64,000 nucleotides of DNA from UBA826 sp045564655 (GTDB taxonomy: Bacteria > Chloroflexota > Dehalococcoidia > Lucifugimonadales > UBA826), in contig JBJLGX010000020.1 in the NCBI GenBank assembly GCA_045564655.1, positions 130,332-194,331 of the forward strand. Reading direction: 5' to 3'. The notes under the pieces are model-generated. The model saw only the letters and a list, made by a program, of their open reading frames with translations. It did no database searches and was not told the DNA's origin. The position numbers were made by a program, and so were the translations under genes. Below, piece after piece: positions 58,958-64,000 of this stretch. Position 1 is the first letter of the stretch; the number at the start of each line of letters is the position of its first letter.

Positions 58958-59998
58958 ATGCCTGTTGAGCAAATAAAAATTGGTCTTATTGGAGCTGGTG
59001 GGAATACTAAACTTCGGCATATACCTGGATTTAAAGCTTTAGATGGGGTAGAAGTTCTTGGGGTGACAAATAGGACATTAGAGTCAAGTAAAAAAGTAGC
59101 TAATGAATTTGATATCCCTAATGTGTATGAAAACTGGATAGACATGCTTGAAGACCCTAACATTAATGCAATATGTATAGGTACTTGGCCTTATATGCAT
59201 TGCCCACTAGTGATCGCTAGTCTTGAATACGGTAAACATGTAATTACAGAAGCTCGAATGTCTATGGATGCAGCAGAAGCACACGCGATGTTAGACGCAT
59301 CTAAACAATACCCTGGTCAAATTGCTCAAGTTGTCCCTGCCCCTCATACGCTTAATCTTGATAAAACTATTGTAAATTTAATTCAAAATAATTACTTAGG
59401 AGATATTATTTCTGTAGATGCATCAATTTCTCAAGGTGGTTTCCTAGATAATGAGAAACTTTTTCATTGGAGACAAAATAGAGATTTTAGTGGAAGTAAT
59501 ATTATGGGATTGGGTATTTGGTATGAAGCTATTATGAGATGGGTCGGCCCTGCTTCTTCAGTGCAAGCTACCACTAAAATACTGGTTCCTAGAAGAAATG
59601 ATGATGACGGGAATTCTCATGTGATATCTATACCAGACCACGTAGAAATTTTATGTGATACTTATTCGGGCCCGACAATGCATATAAGGTTTACTGATGT
59701 GTTGGGACACACTCCGAACGACACTATATGGATTTATGGTACTGAGGGGACATTGCGCATTGATGGAACTGAAAAGAAAATATTTGGTGGTCAAAAGTCT
59801 GATGCAAACCTACTTGAAATTCCTATAAAAAAAGAATTTGAAGGGGACTGGAGAGTTGAAGAAGAATTCATCAATGCCATAAGAGGAGAAGAGGAAATAA
59901 CTCACACAACATTTCAAGATGGTGTTAGGTATATGGAATTTATTGAAGCTGTCACAGCAAGTTCAAACTTGGGCGAAAAGGTATATTTGCCGTTCTAG
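58958..59998 (+). CDS. Gfo/Idh/MocA-family oxidoreductase lacking the EKP lysine
   Basis: 346 aa from ATG 58958, with AAAGGAG (58944-58950) upstream; the TTG at 58952 sits too close to it. N-terminal Rossmann domain (GLIGAGGNTKLRHIPGF), substrate domain with WRQNRDFSGSN and IWIYGTEGTLRID. The family catalytic motif EKP is replaced by EAR (98-100). Members with EAR exist, so the protein may still be active but with altered chemistry. First of a + strand run that includes an aminotransferase and gatCA. Confidence 0.85.
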   Translation: MPVEQIKIGLIGAGGNTKLRHIPGFKALDGVEVLGVTNRTLESSKKVANEFDIPNVYENWIDMLEDPNINAICIGTWPYMHCPLVIASLEYGKHVITEARMSMDAAEAHAMLDASKQYPGQIAQVVPAPHTLNLDKTIVNLIQNNYLGDIISVDASISQGGFLDNEKLFHWRQNRDFSGSNIMGLGIWYEAIMRWVGPASSVQATTKILVPRRNDDDGNSHVISIPDHVEILCDTYSGPTMHIRFTDVLGHTPNDTIWIYGTEGTLRIDGTEKKIFGGQKSDANLLEIPIKKEFEGDWRVEEEFINAIRGEEEITHTTFQDGVRYMEFIEAVTASSNLGEKVYLPF

Positions 59999-60022
59999 GA
60001 CAATTTTAAAAGGAAATACGTT

Positions 60023-61213
60023 ATGTTTGATTTTACAGAATTAGAAGCTAAAAACATTCCAGATGTCATAGATATGCCTAAAGGTCTTATGGAAGATTGT
60101 GATTATGTATTTTCTGTTACTTTTACTGATCCAAATGCTATGGATATAAAAGCATTGGCTGAAGCCACTTCTAGAATAATATCTAGAGATGGAGAATCAT
60201 TAGCAACTTATCCTCCACCTCTTGGTCATGAAGGATTGAGAAAATTTATTGCAGAAGAATTATTTAATAATAGAGGGATTTCGGCTCCCGTCGATAATAT
60301 ATTCTTAGCCAGTGGTGCAGGTGGTGCTGTACAAATAATGATTGATGCTTTTGTGGATCCGGGCGATGTTGTTCTGATGGATGAATATTGCTATCACGGT
60401 AGTTTAAATATGTTTCTTCGTAAAAAAGCTGTTCCTTTTCATGTAAAAATGGATGATAAAGGAATTATTCCAGAAGAATTAGAATCTGCAATCAACTCAT
60501 CCACTAAAAGTGGAAATGCGCCTAAAATGATTTACACTATACCTGTTTACCATAACCCTACAGGTATAACGACCACCTTTGAAAGAAGAAAAGAAATACT
60601 AGATATATCAAATAAATATTCAATTCCTATTATTGAAAATGAATCCTATGCAGATTTCAGGATTGATGGCCCTGACTTGCCTCCTGCGATGATGGCGATT
60701 GATGAAAATGAAAGTGTTATGTATATATCGGCATTTACAAAACTTTTGGGATGTGGCCTTAGGTTGGGATTTGGAGTTTTTCCAGATAGTGCAAAAGAAT
60801 CCATGCAAAAAGTATCGCTAGGACGTTCCCCTAGCCATTTAGCATCTATGGCTGTCTATGAATACTTAAAAAACCATAAGGATTCTTACGTTCAAGGGGT
60901 TTCTCAATCACTAGGTGCTAAGAGAGATTCTATGTTACGTGCATTAGGTGAATTTTTCCCTCCATCTTGTACCTGGACAGAGCCTAATGGGGGAATGTTA
61001 ATCTGGGTTGAATTGCCAGAGCATGCAGATACTTGGCAAGTTCTTGATAAGGCAGTGGATAAAGGTGTTAAATATAATCCTGGATCTATTTTTAGAGCTG
61101 ATCGGAAAGGCGGGAATAAATTAAGGTTGACTTATAGTCATAATTCTCCTGAAGATATAGAAAAAGGAATTGAAATATTAGCTAATGTTTTTGAGGAAGA
61201 AGGACTGTTTTAG
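60023..61213 (+). CDS. PLP-dependent aminotransferase, class I/II (2-aminoadipate/MocR-like)
   Basis: 396 aa, fold type I. Marks: YPPPLGHEGLRKFIAEEL, ASGAGGAVQIMIDAF, MDEYCYHGS, IYTIPVYHNPTGITT, ENESYADF, PLP lysine in SAFTKLLGCGLRLGF. It reads like the 2-aminoadipate transaminase (LysN)/aminotransferase domain of MocR group. No DNA-binding domain is present. It ends 3 nt before the gatC start, suggesting co-transcription. Confidence 0.85.
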   Translation: MFDFTELEAKNIPDVIDMPKGLMEDCDYVFSVTFTDPNAMDIKALAEATSRIISRDGESLATYPPPLGHEGLRKFIAEELFNNRGISAPVDNIFLASGAGGAVQIMIDAFVDPGDVVLMDEYCYHGSLNMFLRKKAVPFHVKMDDKGIIPEELESAINSSTKSGNAPKMIYTIPVYHNPTGITTTFERRKEILDISNKYSIPIIENESYADFRIDGPDLPPAMMAIDENESVMYISAFTKLLGCGLRLGFGVFPDSAKESMQKVSLGRSPSHLASMAVYEYLKNHKDSYVQGVSQSLGAKRDSMLRALGEFFPPSCTWTEPNGGMLIWVELPEHADTWQVLDKAVDKGVKYNPGSIFRADRKGGNKLRLTYSHNSPEDIEKGIEILANVFEEEGLF

Positions 61214-61216
61214 AAT

Positions 61217-61516
61217 ATGGCCAAAGATCATAAAATAACTGCTGAAGAAATTAAACATTTATCTGTCCTTACAAGAATTAATATGTCGGATGAAGAAATT
61301 GAATTAATGAGAGATCAAATGTCTGATATTCTTCTAAATATAGATATATTGAATCAAGTTGATACTGATGGGGTCGAAATAACAGCACATTCTTCTGGCG
61401 TGGAATCTGTTATGAGAGACGATGATTCTGCAGATTCAATATCTATAGAAGATGCGTTGTTAAATGCCCCAAATACAGAAAAAGATTTCATCCGCATTCG
61501 TGCAGTACTTGAATAG
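61217..61516 (+). CDS. gatC: Aspartyl/glutamyl-tRNA amidotransferase subunit C
   Basis: Small subunit of GatCAB that converts misacylated Asp-tRNA(Asn) or Glu-tRNA(Gln) to the amide form. 99 aa. The N-terminal ITAEEIKHLSVLTRINMSDEEIE and the C-terminal ALLNAPNTEKDFIRIRAVLE are the GatC signatures. ATG three nt after the aminotransferase stop. Confidence 0.95.
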   Translation: MAKDHKITAEEIKHLSVLTRINMSDEEIELMRDQMSDILLNIDILNQVDTDGVEITAHSSGVESVMRDDDSADSISIEDALLNAPNTEKDFIRIRAVLE

Positions 61517-61528
61517 TTGTAAAAATAT

Positions 61529-62986
61529 ATGATAAACCTGACTAAATTAACAATTAATAAAGCTAGAACACTACTTGACGATAAAAAAATATCTGCTTTA
61601 GAACTTACAAAACTTTATTTGGATAGGATTGATAACTTAGATTCTCAAGTTGCATCTTTTTTGAGTGTGAATTATGAAAATGCTATAGAGCAAGCTAAAC
61701 AAGCTGACTCTGATATTTCTCAAGGCAATTCTAATATTCTTACGGGTATTCCTATGCAAATTAAAGATAATATATGCACAAAAGGAATTCCTACAACTTG
61801 TGCATCAAATATGTTAGAGGGATTTATTCCACCATATAATTCCCATATTTCTGAAAAACTTAATAATTCAGGAGCAATACTGTTGGGCAAAGGTAATTTA
61901 GATGAATTTGCTATGGGGTCTTCTACTGAAAATTCATCTTTTAAGACAACAAAAAACCCTTGGGACCTTACGCGGGTTCCAGGAGGAAGCAGCGGAGGCC
62001 CTTCAGCTTCTGTTGCTGCGAGTGAAGCTTTATTTTCTATTGGTTCTGATACAGGTGGAAGTATTAGACAGCCAGCTTCATTTTGTGGAGTTGTAGGAAT
62101 GAAACCAACTTATGGTTTGGTAAGTAGATTTGGTCTCATTGCATTCGCTAGTTCATTAGATCAAATAGGACCCATTACGAATAACGTTGAAGATTCAGCT
62201 ATAGTTTTATCTGCTATAGCAGGATATGACTCAAGGGATTCAACTTCATTGAAAGTTGATATACCGGATTATTCTAGTGGATTGAAATCAGATTTAAATG
62301 GATTTAATATTGGGGTTCCTAAAGAATATTTCACATTAGGTATTGATCCCAAAATAGAAAATAACGTTAGGGAAGCTATTAAGACACTTGAAGAATTAGG
62401 AGCTAATGTTGAGGAAGTAAGTTTGCCTCATACAAAGTATGCTCTGTCTGTTTATTACATAATAGCTCCTTCAGAAGCTTCGGCAAATTTATCTAGATAT
62501 GATGGTGTTAAATATGGATACTCCGATTCAAAAGCTGAATCTATGTGGGATGCTCTTGAAGCAACTAGACAATCTGGATTTGGACCTGAGGTAAAGAGAC
62601 GAATATTCTTGGGTACTTATGCTCTGTCCTCAGGATACTATGACGCATATTATGTGAAAGCTCAGAAAGTTAGGACTTTAATTCGACAAGATTTCGAAGA
62701 TGTTTTTAAGAAATTTGATGTATTGGTTACCCCTACAGCTCCCACAACAGCATTTAAGATGGGAGATAAGATTGACGACCCTGTGCAAATGTATCTCAAT
62801 GATATATTCACTATTCCTGCTAATATTGCTGGTATACCAGGTATTTCAGTACCTTCAGGGTTAATAGATGGTTTGCCAGTCGGATTGCAGTTTATGTCTG
62901 GATCTCTTCAGGAAAAAAAGTTGTTTCAAGCAGCACATGCTTATGAAAAAGCTACTGACTGGAATACCATTAAACCTGACATCTAA
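61529..62986 (+). CDS. gatA: Aspartyl/glutamyl-tRNA amidotransferase subunit A
   Basis: Amidase subunit that releases ammonia from glutamine for the GatB kinase step. 485 aa. Amidase signature with the Ser-cisSer-Lys triad: IPMQIKDNICTKGIPTTCAS (Lys), TRVPGGSSGGPSASVAA and GSDTGGSIRQPASFCG. It follows gatC by 12 nt. gatB is not in the window, so the operon is split or continues elsewhere. Confidence 0.97.
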   Translation: MINLTKLTINKARTLLDDKKISALELTKLYLDRIDNLDSQVASFLSVNYENAIEQAKQADSDISQGNSNILTGIPMQIKDNICTKGIPTTCASNMLEGFIPPYNSHISEKLNNSGAILLGKGNLDEFAMGSSTENSSFKTTKNPWDLTRVPGGSSGGPSASVAASEALFSIGSDTGGSIRQPASFCGVVGMKPTYGLVSRFGLIAFASSLDQIGPITNNVEDSAIVLSAIAGYDSRDSTSLKVDIPDYSSGLKSDLNGFNIGVPKEYFTLGIDPKIENNVREAIKTLEELGANVEEVSLPHTKYALSVYYIIAPSEASANLSRYDGVKYGYSDSKAESMWDALEATRQSGFGPEVKRRIFLGTYALSSGYYDAYYVKAQKVRTLIRQDFEDVFKKFDVLVTPTAPTTAFKMGDKIDDPVQMYLNDIFTIPANIAGIPGISVPSGLIDGLPVGLQFMSGSLQEKKLFQAAHAYEKATDWNTIKPDI

Positions 62987-62989
62987 AAT

Positions 62990-63676
62990 ATGGGTCAATT
63001 AAATGATGAACAATTGTCAGTTGCTATTACAGGATTATCAGAATGGCAAATTGATGATATTGAACAGATTGGACGTGGACTATTAATTAATACTACTAGG
63101 GGTGACTTAAAGACAATAATTCATCATGATCCTAGATTTCCAACTGATAAAGGTGTAGTTTGGGTTTCGGGTGCCTCTGGGGGGTTTGATGGTCCAGCTA
63201 ATGGATTGTATAGAAAATTAAGTGAAAAATTTAGTCCTGAAGTCACATCATTGAGAGTTAATTATCGAATACCAAATAATTTAATTGAATGTGTATTAGA
63301 TGTACTTGCATCAGTTTCATTTTTGGTAGGAACAGGGCATAAAGAATTGATTTTGATAGGACATTCTTTTGGGGGGGCTGTGGTAATTAAAGCTTCCTCT
63401 TTTGCATCTCAAGTTAAAAGTGTTATTGCATTAGCCAGTCAAACACATGGGGCTACAGAGGCAAGTTTAGTTTCCCCAAGGTCTTTATTACTTATCCATG
63501 GGAGTGAAGATACTGTGTTAACTCCCGAATGCTCTCAAACTATTTTTGATTGGGCAAAAGATCCTAAGGAATTATTTTTAATTAATGGAGCAGGACATTC
63601 ATTTAAGGAAAAAAAAGAAGATTTAACCATCAAAATCGAATCTTGGATCAAAGGAATTTTTTTGTTAAACGAATAG
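62990..63676 (+). CDS. Alpha/beta hydrolase with an N-terminal pterin-dehydratase-like fragment
   Basis: 228 aa. The core is an alpha/beta hydrolase: nucleophile elbow LIGHSFGGAVV, Asp in LIHGSEDTVLT and His in GAGHSFKE. The first ~20 residues (LNDEQLSVAITGLSEWQIDD) resemble the opening of pterin-4a-carbinolamine dehydratases (LTDEEIxxALxxLPGWxL), but the rest of that domain is absent. This could be chance similarity or a remnant of fusion. ATG is 3 nt after the gatA stop. Substrate unknown. Confidence 0.75.
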   Translation: MGQLNDEQLSVAITGLSEWQIDDIEQIGRGLLINTTRGDLKTIIHHDPRFPTDKGVVWVSGASGGFDGPANGLYRKLSEKFSPEVTSLRVNYRIPNNLIECVLDVLASVSFLVGTGHKELILIGHSFGGAVVIKASSFASQVKSVIALASQTHGATEASLVSPRSLLLIHGSEDTVLTPECSQTIFDWAKDPKELFLINGAGHSFKEKKEDLTIKIESWIKGIFLLNE

Positions 63677-63736
63677 CCACGATATCAACCTTAAGTTATA
63701 CTCTGACGCACAAAATACTCATTTGGAGGGAAAAAC

Positions 63737-64000
63737 ATGGGAGAATTAGATGGAAAAGTCGCTATTGTTACTGGGGCAGGTAGACTGAGAGGTATAGGAA
63801 GAGCTGCTGCAGTTGCTTTAGCTAAACTAGGAGCCGATGTTGTTGTTACCGGAACAGGTAGAGCTCCCAATACATTCCCTGATGATGAAAAATCTATTAA
63901 CTGGCGTGATGTTGATAGTGTAGTTGAGCAAATTGAAAAACAAGGTAGAAAGGGATTGGCTTTAAAAGTCGATGTTAGGAATCAATCTGATGTTGAGAAT
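63737..64000 (+). CDS. SDR-family oxidoreductase, 3'-truncated by window edge
   Basis: First 88 residues of a short-chain dehydrogenase. ATG 63737 with GGAGGG at 63725-63730. It begins GELDGKVAIVTGAGRLRGIGRAAA, with the cofactor site, then DVVVTGTGR; LALKVDVRNQSD follows. The catalytic part lies beyond the window. The Rossmann motif has a two-residue insertion (AGRLRGIG), a variant seen in 3-oxoacyl-ACP-reductase-like SDRs. Confidence 0.85.
   Translation, partial: MGELDGKVAIVTGAGRLRGIGRAAAVALAKLGADVVVTGTGRAPNTFPDDEKSINWRDVDSVVEQIEKQGRKGLALKVDVRNQSDVEN

Overview
The window is AT-rich (about one third G+C by eye) and densely packed. It comes from a free-living bacterium, most likely a Chloroflexota lineage of the marine SAR202/Dehalococcoidia kind. 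The case rests on gene content: separate cofG and cofH (F420), a fused gamma-alpha 2-oxoacid:ferredoxin oxidoreductase, RNase Y with Rho, a VLRF1-type peptidyl-tRNA hydrolase, a DUF5679 zinc ribbon, a non-discriminating AspRS with GatCA, and many catabolic FAH, SDR, phosphotriesterase-like and Gfo/Idh enzymes. The taxonomic call is inference; no rRNA is present.

Layout. 0-5.3 kb: xseA (cut by the window edge), xseB, an FAH enzyme, pyrG and rho. 5.3-10.3 kb: a non-coding leader region with two strong promoters, then a large secreted Ig-like surface protein and a smaller surface protein with a C-terminal sorting-like tail. 10.3-20.7 kb: housekeeping genes (a metallo-beta-lactamase-fold protein lacking its metal ligands, ffh, rny, PHP phosphoesterase, plsY, aspS, clpX-clpP-tig). 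20.8-30.7 kb: ccdA, ccmAB, queF, korAB, a MaoC pair, a UvrD/PcrA helicase and speD. 30.7-34.5 kb: a secreted HExxH protease next to a collagen-like beta-propeller lipoprotein, and tRNA-Gly(UCC). 34.6-53.3 kb: an SDR, then a long minus-strand run (cofH, cofG, polA, phosphohexomutase, metK, ahcY, PfkB kinase, rhodanese, PPi-type phosphofructokinase, HAD, acyl-CoA ligase, galE, amino-acid oxidase, aminotransferase, DUF5679). 53.4-64 kb: small catabolic and quality-control genes, then Rdx, Gfo/Idh, aminotransferase, gatC, gatA, an alpha/beta hydrolase and an SDR cut by the window end.

How genes work together. metK, ahcY, a sugar/nucleoside kinase and a rhodanese form a methyl-cycle block. cofG and cofH make the deazaflavin FO of F420. 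ccdA and ccmAB belong to cytochrome c maturation. tig, clpP and clpX form the classic protein quality-control block, and VLRF1 probably adds ribosome rescue. gatCA fits an AspRS whose residues predict Asp-tRNA(Asn) formation.

No CRISPR array, prophage or insertion sequence was seen. The most interesting points are the paired palindromes flanking rho, the structured leader of the surface-layer gene, the metal-less MBL-fold protein, the collagen-like lipoprotein beside a secreted protease, VLRF1, and the near-absence of space between convergent genes (8 of 9 junctions have 10 nt or less).
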